The translations under genes were made by a program, and so were the position numbers. The notes under the pieces were generated by a model. The model searched no databases. It was not told where the DNA came from and worked only from the letters and a program-made list of their open reading frames with translations. Positions 16,596-25,988 of a stretch of 64,000 nucleotides of DNA are shown one piece after another. Numbering within the stretch: position 1 is the stretch's first letter; each line of letters begins with the position of its first letter. The DNA comes from Defluviitaleaceae bacterium (GTDB taxonomy: Bacteria > Bacillota > Clostridia > Lachnospirales > UBA5962), in assembly GCA_009779915.1 (NCBI GenBank), contig WRBA01000013.1:1-64000 (forward strand), in the 5' to 3' direction.

Positions 16596-17651
16596 ATGAA
16601 AAAAAAGATATTAGTAGTAGAAACCGGAGGCACATTCGCCACAAGCTCTGTAAATAGTGTACGTACCCTTGAAAATTACGATTCAGGTAAGACCATTTAT
16701 GATTATGAAATTGTTAAGGAGAAATCCTTATACTATAATATTGAATTTGAAAAGATAAGACCTATATTTACCTTAAGCGAGAATATGACCTTTGAGCTTT
16801 TAAATAAGCTCTTAAAAGCCCTTTATGAAATCGATTACTCTAAATATATAGGCGTAATTATAAGTCATGGTACGGATACCCTTGCTTATACGGCGAATAT
16901 ATTGAGCATGTTATTTTCTCACAAAGGGATACCTTTTATAATGGTATCAAGCAATCACCCGCTGAACCATCCCTTAGCTAATGGTGTTGATAATTTTGCC
17001 GCGGCACTTGATTTTATTAACTGTGTCAAAATCCAAGGAGTTTTCGTAATATATAAAGACCATGAAGGGGTTTTTGAAATTCATCTTGGCTCACGCATTA
17101 AGCAAATGAATCAAATAATAGATTCTTACGAAAGTTTTAAGAATGTAAATTTTGGGAAACTTATGGAAGGTAAATTCGTTCATAATAATGATGAGAAAAA
17201 TCCGACAATTGACGACATAAACACTGTCGTTGACCCTAAATCTGCAAAAGGTATCGAGCTTACAAAAACCGTGATGATAATTTATCCTTATGTAGGGCTT
17301 AGGTTTGATTTGTTTAATATAAATGAGGCATTATCAGCGGTTGTTTACGGTGTTTATCATTCGGGAACTTTTTGTGCCCCTGAATTTGATTCACATAATT
17401 CCATAAACCGGCTGGTGGAGAAGCTTAAAAAATATGATATACCCCTTTATATTTCCGAAATAAGCTCAGGCTCGGACAAATACGCATCTACGGAAAGTTT
17501 AAAAAATGACGATATCATAAATATAGCCTATGATACTTCTATTGAAAATTTGTATTCAAAAGTGGCTATTGCCTTTGATTTGTTTGAGGATGCCGGATTA
17601 AGAAATGATTATATTAAGAATTCGAATATATTTTTTGAAAAAGTGGTATAA
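16596..17651 (+). CDS. Asparaginase-family amidohydrolase
   Basis: 351 residues, bacterial asparaginase family. The first catalytic threonine motif ETGGTFAT (about residues 9-16) and the second motif ISHGTDTLAYTA (about 89-100) are intact, so the protein should be catalytically competent. It hydrolyses asparagine (or a related amide) to aspartate and ammonia in the cytoplasm; no signal peptide is seen. It has AGGGGG upstream of the ATG. Expression with amino-acid fermentation genes would make sense, but a terminator separates it from the grd operon. Confidence 0.88.
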   Translation: MKKKILVVETGGTFATSSVNSVRTLENYDSGKTIYDYEIVKEKSLYYNIEFEKIRPIFTLSENMTFELLNKLLKALYEIDYSKYIGVIISHGTDTLAYTANILSMLFSHKGIPFIMVSSNHPLNHPLANGVDNFAAALDFINCVKIQGVFVIYKDHEGVFEIHLGSRIKQMNQIIDSYESFKNVNFGKLMEGKFVHNNDEKNPTIDDINTVVDPKSAKGIELTKTVMIIYPYVGLRFDLFNINEALSAVVYGVYHSGTFCAPEFDSHNSINRLVEKLKKYDIPLYISEISSGSDKYASTESLKNDDIINIAYDTSIENLYSKVAIAFDLFEDAGLRNDYIKNSNIFFEKVV

Positions 17652-17707
17652 ATTATAGTTTTGTGCTATACTGTGAACATAAAAGGAAATAATTGGGAGG
17701 TGCTTTG

Positions 17708-19363
17708 ATGCCACAGCCGCAAAAAAATAAGAACAAAAAAATAAAAAAGACTAAAAAAAGCTGGAAAACAGCTATGTTTTTAGGGCTTGTTGTTTTGATG
17801 TCAGCAGTCGGCATTACCGTTGCCGCGGCTTTAGGTGCACCTGCAATGATTGTCGATATGATGAATCCGCCGCCGCCACCTGTTATGGAAGTTGTTGAAA
17901 CATATACTATAGCGGATAATGTATATATTGATGGTATTAGGGTTACAGGGCTTACTCAGGACGAAGCACTTCAACTGCTTAATCGCGAGATAAGGGATGT
18001 GGAGCTTACTGAAGAGATTAACCTAGTACATAATGACTACATATTTACATATACATTGGCTGATTTTAATGCTAGCCATGATTTTCAAGCGGCTATAGAT
18101 TTTGCTTATTCCATAGGTCGTGGTAGAGAGAGCTCAGGAATAGTTGAGCTTGAATCCGCTTTTTATTTCGATTCGGACGCAGTTTCTGATATTATGGCAA
18201 GGTTAGTGAATGAACTTAACAGAGAATCCAGAGATGCCTCAATGTTTCGTGAAAACGGTGAATTTATAATTACGCCTGAAATTGTGGGCTTTGAAGTTAA
18301 TCAGCATAGGCTTGTGGATGATTTGGTAAATGCTGTTAGGGCTCGCCGGAGTACTGATATTGTTATAGAAGTTTTGGAGAGTGTACCTGAGCTTACGGAA
18401 GTGATATTTGAAAGATCCACTGATAAATTAGGGACATTTTACACTATTATAACAGGCAATGATCCAGGGCGTAATCAAAATTTATACAATGCTTCATCTA
18501 AAATCAATAATTACATAGTACTTCCCGGCGAAGTGTTTTCCACTAACAGGGCTTTTGGCGCAATGACTTATGAAAATGGTTATCGCCTTGCTCCCGTAAT
18601 AGTAAATGGTGAGCTTGTACCTGGTATGGGAGGCGGAATTTGCCAAATCTCTACGAATTTGTACATAGCTGTTGTATTTGCTGAGCTAAGGATTGTTGAG
18701 AGGCTTAATCACTCTATGAGGGTAGGCTACGCCGATTACGGATGGGATGCTACCTTAGCAGGGGATATTATTGACCTAAGATTTGAAAATGACACGGATT
18801 ACCCTATACTGATAGAAGCATATATTTATGAAAATAGAGCTTATGTACATATTTTTGGGCATGAAAGCCGTGCGCCCGGTCGCAGGCTTGAACTTTTCAG
18901 CAGAGTTATAGAGCGTATACCGGCACCGGAAGATACTATAATTGAGGATAGTACAATGGAGCCGGGTGAGAGGCGTGTTGTAAGTCCCGCACGAGGCGGT
19001 GTAGTTGCTGAGCTTATAAAAATAGTTTTTGACGGAGACATGGAGCTGTACAGGGAAAGAGTGAATACAAGCAGATACAGAGCTAGAGGGGCTATAGTTC
19101 GTGTTGGTCCGGGGTACGAAGGGAAGCCTTTGCCGGAAGAATCCTATGAGGTTAATCCTGACGAGGGAACTGACGCTGTTTTAGATTCTCCTTATATAAT
19201 AAGCGGCGGTACGCCCACTGCTCCTGATGTATTACCTGAAGTACCGCCATTATCACCGGAATCTCCGGCACGAAACCAGGAACCGCGCCAGTACAGACCG
19301 CCGGATTTTAACCCATTGCCTCCAATAATTGAGGATGACGATAGACCGCCGGTAATTGAATAG
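17708..19363 (+). CDS. VanW family protein, membrane anchored
   Basis: 551 residues from the ATG eight bases after GGGAGGTG. A Lys-rich cytoplasmic tail (1-24) precedes a single membrane segment (about 26-48). The middle (about 60-240) looks like paired YoaR/PG_binding_4-type domains (ITGLTQDEALQLL). The VanW domain follows with GMGGGICQISTNLY (about 310-323) and a LNHSMRVGYADYGWDAT block. The C-terminus is Pro/Glu-rich and disordered. The family is common in Gram-positive envelopes and acts at the wall; its reaction is unknown. Despite the name, vancomycin resistance is not implied. Confidence 0.88.
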   Translation: MPQPQKNKNKKIKKTKKSWKTAMFLGLVVLMSAVGITVAAALGAPAMIVDMMNPPPPPVMEVVETYTIADNVYIDGIRVTGLTQDEALQLLNREIRDVELTEEINLVHNDYIFTYTLADFNASHDFQAAIDFAYSIGRGRESSGIVELESAFYFDSDAVSDIMARLVNELNRESRDASMFRENGEFIITPEIVGFEVNQHRLVDDLVNAVRARRSTDIVIEVLESVPELTEVIFERSTDKLGTFYTIITGNDPGRNQNLYNASSKINNYIVLPGEVFSTNRAFGAMTYENGYRLAPVIVNGELVPGMGGGICQISTNLYIAVVFAELRIVERLNHSMRVGYADYGWDATLAGDIIDLRFENDTDYPILIEAYIYENRAYVHIFGHESRAPGRRLELFSRVIERIPAPEDTIIEDSTMEPGERRVVSPARGGVVAELIKIVFDGDMELYRERVNTSRYRARGAIVRVGPGYEGKPLPEESYEVNPDEGTDAVLDSPYIISGGTPTAPDVLPEVPPLSPESPARNQEPRQYRPPDFNPLPPIIEDDDRPPVIE

Positions 19364-19379
19364 GATATCATAACTAAGT

Positions 19380-19418
19380 ATGCCCACCGGTTGACATAAT
19401 CGGTGGGCATGGTTTATT
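19380..19418 (+). terminator. Terminator after the VanW gene
   Basis: ATGCCCACCG (19380-19389) pairs perfectly with CGGTGGGCAT (19401-19410), followed by GGTTTATTAT. The T-run is weak but the stem is strong and placed 16 bases after the stop codon. Confidence 0.65.
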
Positions 19419-19506
19419 ATATGAACATAGTGAAGTGTTTTTACAGGTAAATTTAACAGATGCCGGAGAGAAAGTCGAGTCAAAACAGTGGTTGTAGTCT
19501 AATTAT

Positions 19507-19602
19507 GTATAGTGAATCAATTTGAAAATACACGCCATAGGGTGCAGTGTTTTTAAATTTATGAACGCCTTTAAAGTGGTTTTTTAAGTTGAACAGCTAT
19601 AC
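19507..19602. repeat. Foldback repeat, copy 2, flush with a stop codon
   Basis: Ends are GTATAG and CTATAC, with further inverted similarity inward (TGAATCAATTTGAAAA against TTTTTTAAGTTGAACAG). The internal part 19508-19569 matches the window-start repeat at 19-86 in reverse orientation. The right end touches the minus-strand stop codon at 19603-19605. No reading frame is seen inside. Confidence 0.5.
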
Positions 19603-20046
19603 TTATTCAGCCTCAGCAGTTGCTTGGGTAAGTGCTTTATCAATTGCCGATAAAAGTACTTGACCTGTTATTAGCCTATCTTCCGGTACTGTAACTGCTA
19701 AGTTTTGGTTTTCTAATATACTTGCTTGTAATATTTCCATTGTGGGCTTAAATAGCGGATAAAAAACTTGCTGATCCTCAGGCAGGTCTATGAAACCTAC
19801 GTTTACTATCCTATCTTCGCTCACAACTACCTCAATCTCTACGGTGCCTGTGCTAAGCTGTAAACTAACATTATATGCGCCCGGTGTGAAAGATGCTCTG
19901 GCGGTGCTTTCTTGCTCGTAATTTCCACTTCCTCTGGAAGCGAATAAATTAATTAAAAGTATCACAATGGCGATACCTGCAATGACGAAAAGCAGGGTTT
20001 TAATTATTTCGCCTAAATGCAAGGCCATTATTCTGGTTCCCCTCAT
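19603..20046 (-). CDS. Membrane-anchored small protein, FMN-binding-domain-like
   Basis: 147 residues. A membrane segment lies at about 14-34 (TLLFVIAGIAIVILLINLFA), with the rest outside the cell. The extracytoplasmic part (about 50-147) resembles the FMN-binding repeat found in RnfG and related proteins (GTVEIEVVVSEDRIVNVGF, then a TLEI-like helix and a final helix). The usual SGAT flavinylation motif is not seen, so flavin attachment is doubtful. The chosen ATG has AGGAGG seven bases upstream; a second ATG six codons in is possible. It is divergent from addB. Confidence 0.6.
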   Translation of the reverse strand: MRGTRIMALHLGEIIKTLLFVIAGIAIVILLINLFASRGSGNYEQESTARASFTPGAYNVSLQLSTGTVEIEVVVSEDRIVNVGFIDLPEDQQVFYPLFKPTMEILQASILENQNLAVTVPEDRLITGQVLLSAIDKALTQATAEAE

Positions 20047-20146
20047 TTTTGGTCCTCCTTAAAGAGTTTATTTACGTATGTTACATCTTATTAGACAATG
20101 CAGGTTTTTAGAACCTTGATAAAAAGCAAAAAGAGAAGGATATACA

Positions 20147-23100
20147 ATGGCTCTTAGATTTATATTTGGTACGGCTGGTTCCGGCAAAACTACATATTGT
20201 ACAGAAGATATTATAAACTTGGCAAATTTGGGCAAATCACCTCTTTATTACATTGTGCCTGAACAATATACATTAGAGGCGGAAAAAAATCTTGTTGCGA
20301 AATTCGCAGCTAAATCTGTGATAAAAGCTCAAGTTTTAAGCTTTGAGCGTTTAAGTTATCATGTCCTTAGCGAAACGGGGGCAAAACAGGGTGGCATTTT
20401 AGACTCTGTAGGAAAAAGCATGGTAATAAGAAAAGTGTTGTATGATACTCTGCCAAAGCTAAAATATTACAACAAAACTCCTATCAGCCCGGGGTTCGTA
20501 AAAAATATATCTCATACAATTAAAGAATTGTATCAATATGAAAAAACAGGGGAAAGCTTAGAAGTTTCAGGAATGGTAAGTATCAACCAAGCCAATAAAT
20601 TTGAGGATATAGGGCTTGTTTTTAATGCTTATAAAGATTTTGTTGGGAAAGGGTATATATCAAGCGATACAACTCTTGATACTTTAAATGACCATATTTA
20701 TAAAAGCAAGCTTTTTCATAATGCCGTAATTTGGATAGATAATTTTACAGGGTTCACTCCTCAGGAATATCGTGTCATAGGAAATTTACTGCAATTGGCA
20801 GCACAAGTTAATATATGCGTAAATATAGACAGTGATGTTATGAACTATGCCAATATATCCTATGAAGATATTTATTTTGAGTCTAAATTTCTTGTAAATA
20901 AGCTGGCTGCTATTGCTAAAGAGCAAAGGGTAGAGGTGATTGCGGCTGTATTTCTTGAAGGTTCCCACCGCTTCAAAAACTCCCCTGAACTTAAATGGAT
21001 TCTTGATAATTATATGGATGTAAATCCCGAAGCGTTTTCTAATAAAAACGAGAGGGTTTTGATAAATTCATTTCCGAACAAATATTTAGAGACAAAGGCT
21101 GTAGCGGATAATATTATACGTCTTGTACGGGATAAAGGGTTTAAATTCTCCGAAATAGCTGTTTTGCCGGGAGATATGGAAGGCTATACCCCCATACTTC
21201 AAAATACATTTGAACGCTATAATATACCATATTTTATTGATTTGCGTATAGGTATTTTATTTCATCCTTTAACTGAATTTATACGCGCTTTATTTGAAAT
21301 TACTATGAAAAATTGGTCTCACGAAAGCGTTTTTAGACTGCTGAAAACTAATTTACTGGAATTTTCAGAGGATGAAATTGATATATTGGAAAATTATGTA
21401 ATAGAGTATGGGATTAGAGGCGGCAAATGGAAGTATGACGAATGGAAATATGGCTTTTCCCAAAACAGTCCTTACGACAAGGACTCAATACATGCTGTTA
21501 AAGAGGCAGTTTATAGTACAATAAGCGAATTTAGCGGCAAATACACCCCCAAAAGCAAAGTTAGACCATTGGATATTTGTACAGCTATTTATAAATTTTT
21601 ACTCGGACTTAAAATTCCGGACAAGCTAACAAAACTTGCTATGGACTCGGCAAAGGACGGGGATATGTATTTATACCGCATTCACGCAGGCATTTGGAAT
21701 GTTCATATGTCTGTTCTTGAAAAAATAGCGGAAATTTTTGACCCGGTCGATGAAAATATGTATGATACCCAAATGACTTTTACTGAATTTGCGGAAATAC
21801 TGTTTATGGGGCTTTCTTCCTGTGATATGGGAATTATACCTCCTTCTCAAGATCAAGTTATAGTGGGGGATATTTACAGAAGCAGATTAAGTGATATAAA
21901 GGCTTTATTTATAATAGGCATGACTTCTGATATGGTTCCTAAAAAGCCTGAAAATGAAGGTCTTTTAGATGATAATGACAAAGTATTTTTAGAAAAATCC
22001 GGCATAGAGCTTGGAGTAAGCTCAGATAAACAAATATATATTAACAGCCACAGAATATTTGGGGTATTGACTAAAGCCAGCGATTGTTTGTTTTTATACT
22101 ATCCTGAGAGAGATTTTGGAGGCAAACAAAATACGCCATCTTCCATACTTTGGAAAATAAGGAAGCTTTTTACATTTGATGAGGAAAGTGTAGAGGATAA
22201 TATAATTGACTACATTACTGTACCTAAGTCCATGCTTGAAAAATTAGGCGAAGATATTTTGCCGGAACTTGACATGGCGTTAACTAATTGGTATTTGGAA
22301 AGTAGTATCTATGGCAGTCAAATGAGAAAGTCTTTAAAGGGGACGACGAGTATAAACCTCCTCTCATATGAAGTTTTAAGCTCTTTGTACAAAAAAGATA
22401 TAGTAACTAGCGTTTCGAGGCTTGAAAGATATGTTGAATGTCCTTTTTCCTATTTCCTAAGGTACAATTTAAGGGTAAAAGAAAGAGCGGATTATAAAGT
22501 TAGAAATGTTGATTTAGGCAATGTTTTTCATGATACGCTGGAATCTTTTGACGCTTATTTAAGGGAGAACAATGTAGATTGGGAAAATTTGAATTACAGC
22601 AATATAGACAAAGTTGTAGAGGAATTATTTGTAAATTTTGACGATAATAGTAAATCCGATATATTTTCATATGACGCTAAATCGGGATATATACTTGAGC
22701 AGGTTAAAAAAATTTCAAAGAGATCTATTTGGGCTTTAGGTACTCATTTAAAATCCGGTGACTTTAAGCCTTATGGAGCGGAAATTGATTTTAACTCCGG
22801 TACTGGGATAACTGTAGATATTAATAATTTTTATAGATTTATACTGACAGGGCGAATTGACAGAGTCGATTTGATGGAGAAAAATGGCAAAACTTACGTA
22901 AAAATAATAGATTATAAATCCGGCTCTAAAAAGTTTGATCCTACGGATATTTATTATGGGCGGCAGTTACAGCTTCTTACATATATGGGTGCTTTGGCAC
23001 AGGAAGGGGATAAAATTCTTGATATACCTGTAAAACCAAATCCTGGCGGGCTGTTTTATTTCAAATTTGATGACCCGGTGGTTAAGTATAGTGAAAATAC

Positions 23101-23500
23101 TACAGATACTGATATATACAATGATGTATTTAGTAAGTTTAAAATGACAGGGCTGCTTATTAACGACAAAGAGGTTATAGAAGGCGTTGATAAAAATATT
23201 ACCAAAAGCTCACAGGTGATTTCCGTCAATTTGAATAAAGAAGGGGAGTATATAAGCCGCTCGGATACTCTTGTTTCTAAAGAGGGCTTCGAGGAATTAA
23301 TCCATTTTGCCCAGAAAAAAACAGGAGAAATAGGCAAGAAAATAATATCCGGCAATATTGAAGTGAGACCATATAAGAGAGGAATGCAGACAGGCTGTGA
23401 TTACTGCCCTTATATATCTATATGCGGTTTTGGTGATAAAAGCAGAGGCGGGCAGTATAACAATTTCCGTAAAATAAAAAGCTTAGGGGATTTAAAATGA
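20147..23500 (+). CDS. addB: ATP-dependent helicase/nuclease subunit B (AddB)
   Basis: 1117 residues, the usual AddB size. AddAB processes double-strand breaks for RecA-dependent repair. The N-terminal Walker A reads GTAGSGKTTY. The C-terminal nuclease has VECPFSYFLRYNL and, further on, IDYKSGSKKFD with the nuclease Asp and Lys. The final CDYCPYISIC contributes cysteines of the iron-sulfur cluster characteristic of AddB. ATG start with AGAAGG upstream. Its partner AddA, usually adjacent, is not downstream here; the next gene overlaps by four bases and is a YcaQ-like protein. Confidence 0.92.
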   Translation: MALRFIFGTAGSGKTTYCTEDIINLANLGKSPLYYIVPEQYTLEAEKNLVAKFAAKSVIKAQVLSFERLSYHVLSETGAKQGGILDSVGKSMVIRKVLYDTLPKLKYYNKTPISPGFVKNISHTIKELYQYEKTGESLEVSGMVSINQANKFEDIGLVFNAYKDFVGKGYISSDTTLDTLNDHIYKSKLFHNAVIWIDNFTGFTPQEYRVIGNLLQLAAQVNICVNIDSDVMNYANISYEDIYFESKFLVNKLAAIAKEQRVEVIAAVFLEGSHRFKNSPELKWILDNYMDVNPEAFSNKNERVLINSFPNKYLETKAVADNIIRLVRDKGFKFSEIAVLPGDMEGYTPILQNTFERYNIPYFIDLRIGILFHPLTEFIRALFEITMKNWSHESVFRLLKTNLLEFSEDEIDILENYVIEYGIRGGKWKYDEWKYGFSQNSPYDKDSIHAVKEAVYSTISEFSGKYTPKSKVRPLDICTAIYKFLLGLKIPDKLTKLAMDSAKDGDMYLYRIHAGIWNVHMSVLEKIAEIFDPVDENMYDTQMTFTEFAEILFMGLSSCDMGIIPPSQDQVIVGDIYRSRLSDIKALFIIGMTSDMVPKKPENEGLLDDNDKVFLEKSGIELGVSSDKQIYINSHRIFGVLTKASDCLFLYYPERDFGGKQNTPSSILWKIRKLFTFDEESVEDNIIDYITVPKSMLEKLGEDILPELDMALTNWYLESSIYGSQMRKSLKGTTSINLLSYEVLSSLYKKDIVTSVSRLERYVECPFSYFLRYNLRVKERADYKVRNVDLGNVFHDTLESFDAYLRENNVDWENLNYSNIDKVVEELFVNFDDNSKSDIFSYDAKSGYILEQVKKISKRSIWALGTHLKSGDFKPYGAEIDFNSGTGITVDINNFYRFILTGRIDRVDLMEKNGKTYVKIIDYKSGSKKFDPTDIYYGRQLQLLTYMGALAQEGDKILDIPVKPNPGGLFYFKFDDPVVKYSENTTDTDIYNDVFSKFKMTGLLINDKEVIEGVDKNITKSSQVISVNLNKEGEYISRSDTLVSKEGFEELIHFAQKKTGEIGKKIISGNIEVRPYKRGMQTGCDYCPYISICGFGDKSRGGQYNNFRKIKSLGDLK

Positions 23501-24657
23501 AGCTTAATTTATCCAAAGATACAGCCAAAAAATTTATGCTCTATAAAAACGGTCTTATTGAGGATTACAAATTTGCCGGAAAAGAAGGGGTGTTTGACTA
23601 TATACGCCAGGTATCCGTTCTTCAGTATGACCCGGTAGATGTTTGCGGCAAAAGTCCTGAAATACTCTTAAACTCAAGGGTGAAGGGGTTTAATAAGGAT
23701 ATGCTTTATGAACTGCTGTATAAGGATAGGTTGGTTTTTGATTATCATGATAAGCAAATGTCTATCTTGCTCACCTCTGAGTGGAAGTATTTTGATAGGA
23801 CAAGGCAGCGGTTTTTTAATAATACCTCAAATAAAGAGGGTATTGAGGAGTTTTCGGAGTATATTACAAGTCTTATACGAGAAAAAGGGGTACTTTCGTC
23901 GAGAGATATCCCGTCTGATACTAAACTGGACTGGTATTGGGGTAAGACCAGTGCCCACAGAGCTGCCCTTGAAGCTCTCTATTTAAGCGGCAAACTTGTA
24001 ATAAGCAATAAATCTAATACTATTAAATATTACGATTTTGCTGAAAAAATTATCCCTGAAAAATACTATTTTATGGAGGAGCCTAATGTCTCGGACACAG
24101 AGCATTTTAAATGGCGGATAAAAAGGCGTATAGGCGCTCTCGGGCTTTTATGGAATCGGCCGTCGGATGCGTTTTTAGGTATAAGCGGATTAAATGCTGC
24201 TAATAGGAGGCTTGCTTTTAATGAGCTTATAAACGGCAGGGAAATAAAAGAAGTATATATAGAAAATATTAAAGACCCTTTTTATTTACTTGCCGAGGAT
24301 ATACCTATGCTTGAATATGTGTCCGGCAATGGTGACTTAAAGCCAAGATGCGAACTTTTAGCCCCTTTAGATAATTTTATATGGGATAGAAAGCTGGTAG
24401 AGGCAATATGGGGCTTTAAATACCGCTGGGAAATATATACCCCTGAGGCTAAGCGTGAGTACGGCTACTATGTTTTACCTGTAATATACGGTACGGAGTT
24501 TTTAGGCAGGGTGGAGCTTAAACGTGACTCAAAGAAAAAAATAATGCTTAAGAAAAATTTTTGGCAGGAGAAGGGCACAAAAATCACCAAGACTACGATA
24601 AATGCCTTGGAAAAAGCTATCGATAAGCTTGCTGTAATGAATGGGGTTAAGTACTAG
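23497..24657 (+). CDS. Winged-helix DNA glycosylase-like protein (YcaQ/HTH_42 family)
   Basis: 386 residues, close to the family's 390-410. The family, named from E. coli YcaQ (AlkX), is built of winged-helix modules and unhooks DNA interstrand crosslinks. Recognisable parts are LQYDPVDVCGKSPEILLNSRVKGF (shown here only in part: LQYDPVDVCG), a DWYWGKTSAHRAALEAL segment, and LLAPLDNFIWDRKL near the C-terminus. The QHQ-type motif of the E. coli enzyme is not obvious. It overlaps addB by four bases, so both are probably one DNA-repair transcript. Its TAG stop lies inside the following foldback. Confidence 0.8.
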   Translation: MKLNLSKDTAKKFMLYKNGLIEDYKFAGKEGVFDYIRQVSVLQYDPVDVCGKSPEILLNSRVKGFNKDMLYELLYKDRLVFDYHDKQMSILLTSEWKYFDRTRQRFFNNTSNKEGIEEFSEYITSLIREKGVLSSRDIPSDTKLDWYWGKTSAHRAALEALYLSGKLVISNKSNTIKYYDFAEKIIPEKYYFMEEPNVSDTEHFKWRIKRRIGALGLLWNRPSDAFLGISGLNAANRRLAFNELINGREIKEVYIENIKDPFYLLAEDIPMLEYVSGNGDLKPRCELLAPLDNFIWDRKLVEAIWGFKYRWEIYTPEAKREYGYYVLPVIYGTEFLGRVELKRDSKKKIMLKKNFWQEKGTKITKTTINALEKAIDKLAVMNGVKY

Positions 24658-24824
24658 AGGGTGTGGACACAGTTATTGCATGTAGTGTTTCGAGCCTGAT
24701 TTTCTGCCAACTGAGGAAATGGCGACGACGCATACTGGAAGTAGTAAGCAAGGAGCCATTGACGAAAAGTGGCAGAGTAATCAGCCGAAAAGCTACGTGT
24801 AAGAAACTGTGTCCACGCTCTCTA
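24655..24824. repeat. Stop-to-stop foldback of 170 bp
   Basis: The left end (24655-24674) pairs over 20 bases with the right end (24805-24824), with only two G-T positions. Inner arms continue to pair: GCATGTAG/CTACGTGT, CTGATT/AATCAG, CTGCCA/TGGCAG and ATGGC/GCCAT. The outermost TAG on each arm is the stop codon of each convergent gene. It may act as a bidirectional terminator, or be a foldback element whose insertion supplied both stops. Short open frames inside are not convincing. Confidence 0.6.
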
Positions 24825-25814
24825 AGCATTGAAGTATTTGCCTTGAGCAAATAAAGCAGGGGTACCTCCAGTGAGGTAAAAGCAAGCTCCTCGTTTTTTG
24901 CATATATTTCCGCTTTTAATAAGGTCGAACATACCGTCAAGGGCTTTTGCGTTGTAGGTTACCTCAGCGAAAAAGCCTTCTTTTTGTGCAAGTAAGGCGG
25001 AGGCTTGTATTGCTTCTTTTGTTGGTTTTGCATAGCCTTCTCCAAGATAATTATCGTAGAAAACAGAGATATCCTTAGGATTTGCAGGAGGAGTTAAATC
25101 AAGAGTTTTACAAAGCCCCTCATAAATATTAGTCATAATATTATCGAAGATATCCCTCTTATACTCTGCGCTGATTAAATGAACCCTGAAGGATTTGCCG
25201 AATAAAGCAAGACCGTATAATAAACCTACAGAAGTGGGACCCCCTGAAGCGCTTATAACTATGTCATATAAATCAATATTTTCCCGCTCTGCCTGACTTA
25301 CAAGTTCCAAGGCGGCGGCTACATAACCTAAAGCACCTATTACCGGATCACCGATTATATAAGGAATCTCTCCTTGTTTAGTTAAGTTATCCGCGTAATC
25401 TTTTGCAAAGCGCGCCCTTTCGTATTCATCAACATTGCCGCAATAAATGGTTTCGACACTTAAAATATGATTTAACAAAGGATTTCCGACGCGGTTAGCC
25501 TCAACCTCGGTTTTTTCACCATTATGTATAATAACACATTTTATTCCAAGTTTAGCACAGGCAGCTGCAGTCAGGCGGCATTGATTTGATACGGGCAGCC
25601 CGGCAACGATAACCGTGGAGGCTTTTTGCGAAACAGCCTCACCCAGCCAAAACTCAAGGCATCTAAGCTTATTGCCTCCCATGCCAAGTTCCATTACATC
25701 ATCTCTTTTAAAATAAAGCTCCTGCCCGCCTAAATAATCACCTAAATTCTTGGTTAAAGTTAACGGGGTTTCCTTATCCAAAAGTCTAATACGAGGTATT
25801 TTTGAAAAAAGCAT
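24822..25814 (-). CDS. PLP-dependent D-cysteine desulfhydrase / ACC deaminase-like
   Basis: 330 residues from the ATG seven bases after AGGAGG; an in-frame extension upstream is not supported. Fold-type II PLP enzyme of the DcyD/ACC-deaminase group. Signature parts are KRDDVMELGMGGNKLRCLEF (PLP lysine in GGNKLR, about residue 52), VSNQCRLTAA, and a SASGGPTSVGLLYG phosphate-binding loop. Members release ammonia and pyruvate from D-cysteine or break down related amino acids. Exact substrate is not decidable from sequence. It converges on the YcaQ-like gene. Confidence 0.82.
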   Translation of the reverse strand: MLFSKIPRIRLLDKETPLTLTKNLGDYLGGQELYFKRDDVMELGMGGNKLRCLEFWLGEAVSQKASTVIVAGLPVSNQCRLTAAACAKLGIKCVIIHNGEKTEVEANRVGNPLLNHILSVETIYCGNVDEYERARFAKDYADNLTKQGEIPYIIGDPVIGALGYVAAALELVSQAERENIDLYDIVISASGGPTSVGLLYGLALFGKSFRVHLISAEYKRDIFDNIMTNIYEGLCKTLDLTPPANPKDISVFYDNYLGEGYAKPTKEAIQASALLAQKEGFFAEVTYNAKALDGMFDLIKSGNICKKRGACFYLTGGTPALFAQGKYFNA

Positions 25815-25988
25815 GAGATAACCTCCTATGTAAAGTTTATTCTCGCGAAGCAGTGAGCGAGGTAGTTCACTTGTGTAGATAATACCATATATGAAAGGAA
25901 AGGGGAAGGATTTTGGCAGCCACAATTGTTTTTGTAGAAATGCCAACAAACCTATGGTATAATTTCTACATAAAAGGGAGGTAAGTAA

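Noticed and set aside
17708-19363. Vancomycin resistance determinant
   Set aside because: VanW-domain proteins are widespread envelope proteins; no vanHAX-type ligase genes are nearby.
24663-24854. 63-codon frame in the 24655-24824 foldback as a transposase remnant
   Set aside because: No transposase motif is recognised, and the sequence is better explained by its inverted-repeat structure.
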